NCBI GenBank assembly: GCA_030737875.1
Contig: CM060915.1
Location: 633,766,786-633,830,785 of the forward strand
Direction of reading: 5' to 3'
From: Allium sativum
Lineage: Eukaryota; Streptophyta; Magnoliopsida; Asparagales; Amaryllidaceae
DNA length: 64,000 nucleotides
Each line of letters begins with the position of its first letter. Within the stretch, counting starts at the first letter, position 1. Below the pieces are notes generated by a model, which ran no database searches, was not told the origin of the DNA, and saw only the letters and a list, made by a program, of their open reading frames with translations. The position numbers and the translations under genes were made by a program. Shown here piece after piece: positions 1 to 11,300 of this stretch.

Positions 1-860
1 GTGATTATTTAAAATGAATTATTTTAAATAGTATCGACGAGAAATTTATTTTGAATATAATTCGAACGTATATATTTATACGCGTCGTCGTTAGAATATA
101 AATATTTATATATAATTATAAATAGAATGGAAAATGACGCGGTAGTTCGATAATTCGATTTCAAACTTAAATTGAATGTACCGGGTGCAAAACAATCCGG
201 ATTTTAGTGAAACCAAAAATAATGGAATCTAATTGTGACCATCTTTTCAACGAATCCGAAAAACCAAAATTTCATAGCGGGAATCAAAAGATATGTCCAG
301 TTGAAAATTCTGAATAGTCGCTATGGAATTCAGGCCCTTAAAAATGGGAATTTTGCAAATGACCTCGGATTTCGACGAAACCAGTTTTGTTGGGTCCGTG
401 ATGTCGAGTTATTGCTAGATTCCAATTTTCATAATTTTCTGAATCAGTATGTGAGCGTGGCAAAGGAAAACGCGTTTGACCGGTTTCAGTTGATTTTAAT
501 CGACTGGAAATTGGCCATTTTTCAAACGGTCTCAGAATTCGACGAAACTAGTTTTGTTAGGACCGTATCGTCAATACGAAGCTAGAAAATATTTTTCTGG
601 AATTTTTATAGTTAGTATGTGACCCCGGTAATTTGAAATGTACGTTTAAAATTCAATATAGTGATTTAAATGTAAATTCAAAAGGAAACTGATTGTAACG
701 ATCAAATCAGCTTACGATACATATCCCATTGTGTTCGGAATGGGGGTAAAACGCTATAGACGACAGGCGGTGGGCTTCGTTTCGAGGTCGAAATAAAAAG
801 TCAACTTTTTGGCAAATTAAATAATTTAATAAATTAAAATTCTTTTCTCTTCCCCTTTAA

Positions 861-1165
861 CTAAGTCAAACTGGCCCCCCCATTCATTTCTTCCCGATTC
901 AGTTTTTTTTTTAAAAAAAAAAGAGAAGCGACCTCGATCCGCCGCTCAGCCACCGCCTCGTCGAAGGGACCCCCGCCTCCGCCTGTCCCCACTCCATCGA
1001 TCGAAGACCCGAGCCGAACCCTCCCTGCCCAATTCGCGAGCCCCCCAGAAGCCATCGCGACCCCCAATTCTCGAGCCCCCCCCCAGCCGAGACCTAGCCA
1101 CCGCCTGCTCCTCCTTCTGCCGCCGACTCTGACACACCCCCCCCCTCTTCGCAGGTAAAAGTAAG
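861..1165 (+). promoter_or_regulatory. C-rich tract in LTR with splice-donor-like end (putative leader)
   Basis: This is a sharply C-rich block in an otherwise A/T-rich LTR. It ends in two donor-like sequences, GCAG|GTAAAA and AAAAG|TAAGT, around 1151-1165. The same block occurs at the same relative place in both LARD-2 LTRs and in LARD-3. Seen: base composition and position. Inferred: a transcribed 5' leader, possibly ending in a splice donor. Confidence 0.4.
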
Positions 1166-1420
1166 TTGTTTTTATTTTATTTCATTTTTATTTTTAATCT
1201 GAAAATTTCGATTTTAAGGATTTAAAACTGATTTTGTAAAACTGATTTTTAAAAGGATTTTAAAACTGATTTTTTTTTAAGTTTTAAAACTGTTTTTTTT
1301 TTAAAGTTTTAAAACTGATTTTTTAAAAGGGTTTAAAAACTGATTTTATTTTGAGATTTAAAAAGAAAAAGATTTGAGATTTTAAAAAGGGGAAAGACGA
1401 GATTTTTAAATAGTAAAGAT

Positions 1421-1600
1421 ATGATTTTTATATATTGAAAGTCGAAGTAAAAATCAGATTTTTATATATTGAAAGTCGAAGTAAAAATCAGATTTTTATA
1501 TATTGAAAGTCGAAGTAAAAATCATATCTTTATATATTGAATAGCGAAGTCAAAATTCGATTTTTATATATTGAATAACATAGTAAAAATTCGATTTTTA
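1421..1600 (+). repeat. Tandem array, 34-base period, about 5 copies
   Basis: The units carry the interrupted palindrome TAAAAATC-A-GATTTTTA followed by TATATTGAAAGTCGAAG. The first three units are nearly identical and the last two are diverged. A 34-base array with a related A/T palindrome but different linker lies at the equivalent place in LARD-2 (20404-20600 and 38200-38425). Confidence 0.85.
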
Positions 1601-1704
1601 CATATGTAGAGAATACGGGCGACGAAAGCGACAAAAGGCGAGAACGAAGGAGATTGATATCAAAGAAGAGTCAAGATGTTAGGATAGCTATCGATGAGAA
1701 TTTC

Positions 1705-1800
1705 TCACTCTTCAATTTCTTTTTCTAGTTATATATATACTAGGATGCAGACGGTGCTTAGTAGCACCCGACACAATCGTCCACAGACCATGGACTTGTT
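1705..1800 (+). promoter_or_regulatory. Conserved pyrimidine tract, TATA run and hairpin-like segment of the LTR
   Basis: CTTTTTCTAG is followed by (TA)n and then by a block containing GGTGCTTAGTAGCACC, a short hairpin. The block recurs almost unchanged in both LARD-2 LTRs (about 20775-20865 and 38590-38680). Two readings are possible: a TATA box with a start site downstream, or a 3' splice acceptor (pyrimidine run plus TAG). I cannot decide between them from sequence alone. Confidence 0.45.
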
Positions 1801-2628
1801 TGTTTGGTTGCATAGATTAGTTAGATGATTTGAAATTGAATTGTTTGGTGAAATGAATGGATTTGATTGATGTGTGAATGGCGTGGGCCTTCACTAGACC
1901 GGGGATAAGGCTAGGCCTTGTCCCGTTTCTAGTATCGTGTCGTTATGCCGCCGAAATTTTCTAAAATAAGTTAGAAAAATAAAAATATCATTTTATTGAA
2001 TAAATGAATTGAATAGAAATTCATAGGTTGAAATAAAATGTTTTGTCGTTAAAAATATAATTTTTAACGTGAATGTGAATAAATAAATATTCATTTACAA
2101 ACCAGACGGTTTGTGTATGTACACCTATTTGAATGACATTGAGTGGGACGATAAATTTTACACATCGCCCAACTGCACAAATAAAATCTGGGTTTGATTG
2201 TTTGAAACCCCACACGGGTGTTAGGATGAAATTTGAAGTTCACTCATCCTGATTGATTGAATATGTCGATCGATTGATTGACAGGCTGTTATAAGCGTTA
2301 GATATCTATATTTGATGCTTATACAGTGTAGTGCACTTTGATTGATGGTTGATTATTTTCCAATGCTATTATACATGTGTTGTATGAAAATCCATATAAT
2401 TAACTTTATATGGTAATTGATTGGGCCTCATTCCAATTTGAAAAATAAAGAATATTATAAAATAAAGGTTCATGTGTTGACAGTACTCATCCATTGAGAT
2501 TGGTCATGTGTTGAACGAAATATTTTGATAATAACAACTATTTTGAAAAAGAAATATTTGAAATAGAATATTTGAAAATAGAAATTTATGAAGCCGTGTT
2601 GATTAGATTGACGCCATTTTGACGTAAA

Positions 2629-2892
2629 CGATTCGAAATGAATTGAATTGAAAACGATTTCGAAATGAATTGAATTGAAAACGATTTCGAAATGAATTGA
2701 ATTGAAAACGATTTCGAAATGAATTGAATTGAAAACGATTCGAAATGAATTGAATTGAAAACGATTTCGAAATGAATTGAATTGAAAACGATTTCGAAAT
2801 GAATTGAATTGAAAACGATTCGAAATGAATTGAATTGAAAACGATTTCGAAATGAATTGAATTGAAAACGATTTCGAAATGAATTGAAAACG
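2629..2892. repeat. Minisatellite, 26/27-base unit, 10 copies
   Basis: Ten head-to-tail copies of a unit built on CGAAATGAATTGAATTGAAA. Copies differ mainly by ATTC versus ATTTC, giving 26- and 27-base variants in an ordered pattern. It lies inside the LTR. Reading frames of about 100 residues running through it on the minus strand are translated repeat, not genes. The equivalent stretch of LARD-2 has no such array. Confidence 0.95.
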
Positions 2893-5800
2893 AATTCAAA
2901 TTGAACTGAAAGCAAATTGAAATGAATTCAAATTGAATTGAAATTTGAATTGAATAGAAATGAATTTTAAAACGAATTTATAAAGAAGAATTCAATTTTG
3001 ATTTGAATTGAAATGGAAGTTGAAATTGCTTTGGAAACGAATTTAAAACTATTTATATAATTCGTTTTAAATAGAAATCGACGAAGTATATATTATATAT
3101 ATTATATATATAATATAATGGCCTGAATAGAACGCGCCGCGCCGCGGCAGTTCGTGAATTTCGACCATTTATTTCAAACAGATATTGCGGGAGATCCAAC
3201 CGTCGGATTCTCCTACAACCAGAACCGTTGGGTTCGTATCGAAAAGAGCTTTCTAACGAATATTAGAAATGTGAAATCTAACGGTTGGATTTGGAATTAT
3301 GTCCAAATCAAATTCGAAAAAGGTCGCTGTAAGTGCAGTTCGATGGCCATTGGTGGAAATCGACTGTACGGGCCTTGATAAAATTATTAAAAATAGTAAT
3401 AATTTATGTAAAATCATAAGAAATGATTTAGAAAGAATTGGGATGAAAAACTCCATATTTGAAAAGATAAAAATAGATTTTTATCGAAATGAACTAGTTT
3501 TGAACTAGAAATATAATTCTATTTATTTTTAAATAAATAAATTGGATTTGAAATGGTTTCGAAAATAACCAGAATTTCCAATGATCGCATTGGAGTGGAT
3601 TTGAATCGAAATTGTCTTCGGAATATTTCGATGTTGGAATTCGGGATTATGCAGATGTTGTTATGAAAATTTGAAAGATATATATATTTATATCGTTATT
3701 TCGAAAACGACATTTGTTAATCGTAGAATTTGATATTGAATATAAGTCGGGATATTTTCTATTCAGAGCCTTGTATCGAATATTAAATGTGATTTGGGTT
3801 TGTTGTGAATGGTGTCTTCAATAACACTGTTCTTGAACCCAGTTGAGAAAAGATTAAATCTTTTTATTTAGATTTAATGAAGTGTACCAATTAAATGATA
3901 TTTAATTGGAATTGAATTGATATTGATTTTTGGGTTTATCGTGAACAGTGTTTTTAAATAACACTCGTTCTTTAACCCGATAATTAATGGAATGTGACTT
4001 TGGGTTTATCGCGAACCGTGTTTTTAAATGACACTGATTCTTTAACCCAGTTAACGATTAAAACTAAGTGGAGTTTTAATGAATCTTTAATTAGATTGAA
4101 AAGATCGAGAATGGAGTATCACCAGTTCTGCTCCAGGCGATAGTTAAATCTTTAATTAGATTTGAACGTGAAGTGGTAATTGAATTTACCGATAACACCG
4201 TGGTGTTAGATATGAAGTATTACCAGTTTTACTTCATGGGATAAATAGGTTGGGATTGGGAAATTAAAACAAATGATTACTTCGGTAAGGTTCGTTAATC
4301 CCGACTAGTTGAATCGAAATTCCAAAATAGAATAAATAATAAATTCAAGGAATTTATCTTGGATAAAATTAATGGGAACCTTTCCCTATGAATGTGAAAT
4401 TTAGAAACTAACTGTCGGTTAGCCAAGCAGAATGGTTTTCTGGATATTGATCTGATGTTGGTTTCGGCCTTCGGGGTTAATATTTGGGAAATTATTCTCT
4501 TGATTAATTTACGGTTAGTGACTGATGAATTGGAATGAGGCGTATGTTGTGTTTGTGTAACACTTATTTAAAATATACGCGAGTTATTCGGAAAGACCGG
4601 GTTTATCCCATTCTGAATAACTGATACGACGATAAGTCGAAGATGAAGACGGTGGTCGAAGACCGGAAGTCTTCACGTCGTTTGGGTGATTACTGATGAT
4701 CTTGATTGGGCTGTACACCCAAGAAGATGGAAACAGTTGGTGATCGTCCAGACGTACTTGGAGATCGATGGATATGCGGGGTACTAGGTGCCTCCGGTTT
4801 CGTTCAGACCCAGAACGGACTTGTAAATGGACTGTGTGTCTGACATTGGATTTTAGTCCGTGTGATTGATCTCTATTAAATATATATCTGCTTAGAGGCG
4901 GAGAATTTATTCTCTTGCTTAACGCCCTTCTCTGAGACGTACGAGCTCAGGGGTTATATATTGATGGATATCAAACGCATGGAGTGAATTGCCTGTGTGG
5001 CATGCCTAAGTGGCAATTGATCAAGGCTTCTGTTGAAAAGCAAAGTCTTGTGGTGATGATCAAAGCAAGGCCTTTGTGGCGTAGCTTTGTGTAACGTTTA
5101 CTTCGCGTGTTTCACACCCGGTATGAACCAAAAACGGGAGACGGACCTCAGGGAGGGCATGCGTTTCTTTCTAGTTAGAAGTGGCGTCAGTGGTTTTACA
5201 CGCCCTGACGAGTTTGACTTATGTGGTTGTTGCTGTTGCGAGGCGCCTCGGATTGATCGGTCGTTCTCGAACCGATGGAGTCATTTAGTTGGCTCACTTA
5301 CGCCCCAAAGGGTGGGGGAAACGTAGTGTTCAGGCATTTTAATCCACATCGGTGGACCGGCCCTGTCGCTCCTAGGGTCACTCGAGCTCTGATCCTGTGG
5401 CTCGGGCTAGAGAGTCACGAATCGGTTGAGGACTATCTTTTGCCTCGGTTCATAGACGGAAATCCAATTTCCAAATACGTGACTTTGCGGTTTTATTTGT
5501 AGAGCCTAGTATGGCGACATAGTGGGATGGGGCGCTCATGCCGCCTATGATTGATACTTATGATTTGAAGTTTTTTTATACACTATGCACTTATAATAGT
5601 ATCAAACGATTTGTTTTAACCGTATCAAGCATTCTTTGGCTGTTATAAGGGAAAACCCTATCCTCGGCTACGTTGCATTGTGTGATGGGACCTGGGTCTT
5701 ATAACAACTTCATTTTTATTTATTTAGCATTGCGCTGTTTGTTTTATGCACTGGTATTCTTGGGAGGAAACCCGTTCCGTGTTATACGGCGTGGTCCCTT

Positions 5801-6228
5801 GATTTACCGAACGTTGAAAATAAAGATAAATAACTGTTTTAGTTCTCACACCAGTCACATGACTGACCTGGAGTTTATTGTTTTAACCTAAACTCTGGGT
5901 GCCCTTATTTTGACACGGGCAGCTAGTAGTTTTGGTTTTGCAGATTTATATTCACAGGATCCTGGTTTACAGCTGGAATGATATCCGGAAAGCTTTGTAT
6001 CCGTATATCTCCTTCTAGTTGTGTATTGTATTATTTTCCGCTGCTATGTATTTAAATGTAATTTAAATCTCTGATATTTCTGTGTAATATTCATTTATAC
6101 TCTGTATATTCTTGTAATCTGATGCATTGTTGTAATATGCAATGAAATGTTCTTCTGGATGTGTTCTGTTGTGGCTTGTTCTCGAACTATCCGCTCTTTC
6201 CTTTACGGGGAAGTTACGGGTTTTTACA

Positions 6229-6376
6229 GTTGGGTTGGGTTTTGTCGGGTCTTTACTGTATTTTTCATCAGGCAAACCCGACCCAAGACTCAACGGGTTT
6301 GGTTCCGGTTCGGGTCTTTTTGGGTCAGTTCGGTTCGGGTTTACGGTTCTCGGTTCTATTTGCCAGCCCTAGTATG
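6229..6376. mobile_element. Probable hAT-type DNA transposon terminus (fragment)
   Basis: Directly after the LTR end comes a G/T-rich segment of GGGTT/CGGGT runs that finishes in TGCCAGCCCTAG. Read on the minus strand this is CTAGGGCTGGCA followed by CGGGT-type runs, typical of plant hAT and hAT-MITE ends. No matching opposite terminus, 8-base target duplication or transposase was recognised, so it is scored as a fragment. Confidence 0.4.
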
Positions 6377-7181
6377 TGTTGGTTGTTATTATTATAATCC
6401 AATGAGATTAAAAAAATGGAATGGTTATATATAAACAAATATAATTTGTATAAGAATGAAATATACAAATGAAATGAATTAAAATTTGGATTCAGAATTA
6501 GAATTAAGAATTTAAAATCCTGGGTGTTTGGAAAAATATTTTTCTAAATAAATATAAAGTAATATAGCATTACTTTGAAGAATTTGAATGAAAAACATTT
6601 TTAAACTGATTTTGAAAGTGATAAAGCACTGAACTCACTTCAATCACTGGAAAATAATTATGAAGATCATTGTAGCATCATCAATGTTCATTTTCGAGTT
6701 TCTGAGTGAAGGCTTGTAGCCTTGGAAAAATTTTTTGATGGAAATTTTTTTCAAAGAAAACATGTTGGTTTGAAAATTGAAATGTTTTGAATTTGAGATG
6801 ATTATAAATATATGTATATATCTATGTGATTTTTAAAGAATTTGAAATAAAAACTCAAGAATTTGAAATCTAGAATTTAAATTTAACTTAAACAAGTTAA
6901 ATGGATCGAAGTAGATAAATTGGATTAAAATCCATTTAAATTAATTGAAATGCATATGAATTGGATGTAAATATATTGGTTGTAAATCATTCAGATTAAA
7001 TTAATGCGATCATATATGGTGTACAATATGAATGAAAACCAAGAAAATTGTTTGAACTGAGTTCATAGAAATATGAAGAGTTGAGTTTCAACATAAGTGA
7101 GTTTTTGAAAAGTAAATGGGTTTTGTAGTATTTTTCCTACCTTAGTAATTTTGAGGAAGAAAATCTTTTAAGGAGGAAGAA
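6377..7181 (+). mobile_element. 3' interior of a degenerate chromovirus-like element with polypurine tract
   Basis: This is A/T-rich and non-coding. The last ~35 bases (about 7148-7181) read AATTTTGAGGAAGAAAATC then TTTTAAGGAGGAAGAA, immediately before an LTR head. It resembles the end of Tekay-type Ty3/gypsy pol genes running into the polypurine tract (TTYCGGGGACGAAAT...AAGGGGG), also visible upstream of the LARD LTRs here. Inference: remnant of an element whose 3' LTR begins at 7182. Confidence 0.55.
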
Positions 7182-8370
7182 TGTAACAACCTAGATTTTT
7201 GGTTAATTAATTTTAAACCTTTAATATTGTTTTAAATGTTGAGTTGATAATATAAATGGATTTTTATATGGAATTTATTGATCTAATAATCGAATATGAT
7301 TTTACTCCGAATATATCGAATTATCGAAGTATGAAAAATAAAATATAATTAATTTCGAAGTTAAAACTAAATCAAACGATTTAGATGATCAATATAAATT
7401 GTTTTTGACTAAATAATAATAATAATAATTCATTATTGAGGATTTACATATTTCTAAATTTAAATTATATTATATAGATTTAATATGGTTATTTTATATA
7501 TACGTTCGAATTAAACTTCAAAATTTACTCTGTTTAGTTCACAATAGCGTTATAGCAATGGAACGTCGGTCGTTACGTTAAAATATGGGTTCATGATTTC
7601 AAGTTATGAACCGCGAGATATTTGATTATATAATTAGTGGATAAGCTCAAAATCAAATCGAAATCTATTTTATAAAATAAAAATATCTTTAAATCAAATC
7701 ATATTAAATGAAAATTTTAATTAAATTAACACCATGTACTTGAGCCACCCTACTAAAAGTATGTACCCCAACCTATCAACCTCTTTTCCCCATCTATTTA
7801 TATCGCTACTACCCCTTTTATTTCTCCTTTCATTTATCTTTCTTCTGCTCAACTAGAAGAAGAAATCGAAGTCGCCTCTTAAAAGGTTTCTTCCATCCAC
7901 CATATATCAATCGATCGAAGTTTCAATGAAACTAAAAAATGGGCACGACTTCTTTAACAAAAACCTATCCTCCCTTTAAAACATTCCATCTATTCCAGTA
8001 TTAAATCAGTCGAAGGAAACAGAAGGAAAATGAGAAAAAAATGGCCTCGTCCTTTAGAATTGGAGTACACCGCAATAGATAGAGCGGGTCAGGATTTTGA
8101 TTTAGGGCGCTCACGAGTTCAACGTGTTAGCGTTTGGGGTCACTAAAATGGATCAAAGGTCGGAGTTTGTGGTGTCGAGTTTGTGGTTTCAAAGGGTTGC
8201 AAACTCATTTTATGGTGATGAAAGATTGGTGTGTGATTTATTTTGGGAAATGAACTGGAGTGGTTCATATGTACGGGTGATGAACTATGTGATGGAGGGA
8301 TCTTATCTGGATGGCATGGAATGATGGGTAAGGCATAACAATGAAGGGTAAGTCATTGGAAGGGAGTGGT
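7182..8370 (+). mobile_element. LTR head and proximal part of a chromovirus-like element
   Basis: It starts TGTAACAACCTAG directly after a polypurine tract. This matches the TGTAACAACCCGG start of LARD-2 and the consensus TGTAAnnACCC of all LTR heads in the window. TATTTATATCGCTACTACCCC near 7795 is a TATA-like start followed by a pyrimidine-rich stretch, as in the other LTRs. The distal end is not visible. It is probably interrupted at 8370 by the LTR beginning at 8371, and may continue at 11532. The 66-codon frame at 8124-8324 has no recognisable domain. Confidence 0.5.
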
Positions 8371-11300
8371 GTAACACCCCGAATTTTCTATCAAAAGTAA
8401 ATTAACAAATTAAAGTATAATTAATTCTAAATGAAAGAATTAAGGGAAACGGGTTATGCCATTGTGTTCGTCTTAGAATTTTGCTTGAGATAGAGTCCGA
8501 GTTTGCATAAATCGGACTCCATATGAAGGAGTTATAACCTCTGGAAGTTTCAGAATTCAATTCAAAATTCAAACAGTTCAAATTCAGTTCGAAATTCGAA
8601 AAACAGACCCAAACTGGACTGGGTGGGAAAATTCTCGCCCAGGCACCAGGTCGACCAGGGGGTTGACTTAGGGGTCGAGGGTAACCAGGTTGACCATAGG
8701 GTCGACCTGGGGGTCGACCTTCCCAGTTGACCTGGTTTGGCCCTGGTTGGCCTAGTCGGGTTCTAGTCGAATTTCTGAGCTCTGTTGTGTCACCAGGGCT
8801 AACTTTTCACTTTCTGGTTGGCTTCTCTTGAGATAGATGGCCTTGATTAACTCTAGCTTCATCGACGACACTAATTAGTTTGAAATTCTATATAAACAAC
8901 CATAGTCTCAACCTAAAATCACACAAATAAAATAGAAATAGAGCCGTCATGCTACTAGAAGGAAGCCAAGAGTAGCCTCCACTTGAAGAAAGATTAGAGA
9001 AGAGCCAAACTAAAGTTAAAACAAGATTCAATCAATGTTTGTCTATCCAAAGGAAAGCATTGCAAATTCAGAACTTAGAATTCAGAATTCAAGTTCGTCG
9101 TTTGTTGTAAGTATAGTGATTTTTCTGATGGGAATAAAATTAAGATTTGATTTGATGTAAAATGGAAATGGGACTATGTTATTGTATAACAATGATATTA
9201 ATTCATATCTATGTGTTGCAATGATTGTGTGGTGAATAGTATTGGGATGTTTGTGGTATAATTGAGTTGATGTTGGATCCATTAGAATGTTTGTGGATTA
9301 ATCTAGTTGATGTTGGATCTATTCAAATTCACATACAAGTCATTTGGTTCATATCTACACCTATATGTTTAGGTGATTGTGACAAGTTATATGCTGTACA
9401 ATAGAATTTCTATGCCTAAGTGATTAAGTTCATATACATGCTCATATGTTTATACAAAAGTTGCAAAGTTCATAATTGGATCCATGCCAAGATCCATTTT
9501 AATACAAGTTTCATGTTATAGTTGTAAACATGATTGGATCTAGTTCACACAAGTGATAAAATTATGCATACTTTATGTACATGTCACATTCTTATCATAT
9601 GCTAGTGATGTTCGATATTATACCTAGATCTAAACATGTTTAGGCTTATGTTGTCTAAAACCATATGCTAATTCATGTGACACCTATTTAGTTAGACCCA
9701 TATTGCAATGCAAGTTCACATATATGTAAGTTGATTTAGCCTATGTTGCAAATTCACATATATGTATGTTGATTTAGTCTACGTTGCAAATTCACACCTA
9801 AGATGTTTATATTGACTATGCTGAAAATGCCAAGTTTACACCTATGTCATGTTTATGTTAATGAATGCCAATTTTGTGTACGCTAAATTAGGCTAAGTTT
9901 TTAGCCTAATATTATATGTTAAAAAACCATGCGGATGAAAAATTAGGCTAAGATTGTTAGCCTAATATTTAGACGGGTAACGTTGGGAAAAATTGGTAAT
10001 TTGACATAAATTGGTGAAAAATATATGTATTGGCATGTTTGTCACATGCCAAAAATTGGTGGCATTTAAATGGTATAAATCCTTATACCAAAAATGATGA
10101 ACTTGGAAAGTGGGCCAAACATTTAATTGTTAACAAATTTACATATAACAAGTAATATAGACAAATATGTAAATTTAGAAAATACGAGTATGCTTAACTT
10201 GAGGTTGGATTGAGTTGTGATGTAAACCTGTCTGGACCTGCTCGACTGTCCAGTAGTCACAAAAATACCTATCCAATGTGAGAGGTTAAGCATTGAGCCC
10301 TATAAGGACCCGAGGTTAGATTGAGTTACGGTGTAAATCTGCCCAGAACTGACTGACACATCCAGTAACCGTAGCAATATATGTCTAATGTGAGAGGTCG
10401 GTGCTTTAACTAACTAAAGTTAAGGGCAGACAAGTCAGGATGGTAGGGTTAAGTTAACTAAAACACTTAACCAATTTAACATGTTAATTAAACTGATGGG
10501 TAGGGTTAGGTAAATATAGACACTTAACCACTTAACATGTTTGACTAGAAAACCCTAGTAACGGGGACCCATTTCAGCAGTAACCCAATAAGGTATCATG
10601 GTACCCTGAAACTAGGCAGGGTGGGGCACGATTACTGGGCTGATTGTAAGCGGTCAAAAGCGACGGCGGTGGGTGCAACAATGTGGGTTCTAACGGAGTG
10701 CGGGCGTGCACACACTTCGGAGCAGACAAACAGGGCATTGGGGGCACCAGTAGTATAACCTATGCATTCTAGAATCGTGTCGGGCCGCCACTATAGGACT
10801 TGATACACCCCATGGTGGGACCAGCATAGGTATCTACAATCATTTGGGGGCCGTATGGCACATATGATTTTGCGAGTAGGAGCCGATCTTTAGAAAGGGG
10901 ATCACTTCACCCCGATCATGGGGTGCCAGTTGAGAAAATACAAGTAGGTGCAGAGATTTAGTGTGGGGTGCGATAGTATATTCTGTTCAAACTGCTTTAT
11001 CTTAGTTATGATACTTTCCTATTTCCAGTTTATACCTATCATGCCCTTTTTCTTATTCCCATACTGAAGAGTCACTAGACTTACCAGGCTTTATGTCTGA
11101 CTCTATTTTTCTTTCGTCTTCTTTTCTTCCATTTCCCCTCCCCAGGTCCACAGGGAGGAAACAACCCAGCTTAGTCAGACTCTTTGCAAGCTTCAAGATA
11201 GTAGATGTACGGTTTGGACTCTCTTTCCTTGGATATGGCTCTTGGACACGTTCTATGGGGATTTACGCAGCTTTTATTATGTTTTATGCTTCTTTATTTA

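Larger units (their letters stand above)
1..6228 (+). mobile_element. Old LTR of the LARD-2/LARD-3 superfamily, left end outside the window
   Basis: From base 1 the sequence aligns with LARD-2's LTR starting about 60 bases inside its head, so nearly the whole LTR is present. Landmarks follow the same order as in LARD-2: an upstream module (about 145-600), a C-rich tract (about 860-1150), a 34-base array (1421-1600), a conserved pyrimidine/TATA segment (about 1710-1760), a second module (3140-3495), the palindrome CGAGGCGCCTCG (5239-5250), and a tail ending ...TTTTTACA at 6228. No primer-binding site follows, so this is a solo or truncated LTR. The stretch around 5240-5480 is closer to LARD-3 than to LARD-2, suggesting a mosaic or a third subfamily. 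Short reading frames inside it, such as 235-585, are accidental. Confidence 0.85.

Noticed and set aside
235..585. 116-residue frame resembling frames near 37000 and on the minus strand near 17200 and 58400
   Set aside because: The frames are similar because the LTR modules are homologous DNA. Each copy is broken or shifted differently, and no domain or start context supports translation.
2586..2915. Two ~100-residue minus-strand frames with FNSIHFEIV-like repeats
   Set aside because: They are translations of the 26/27-base minisatellite in two frames.
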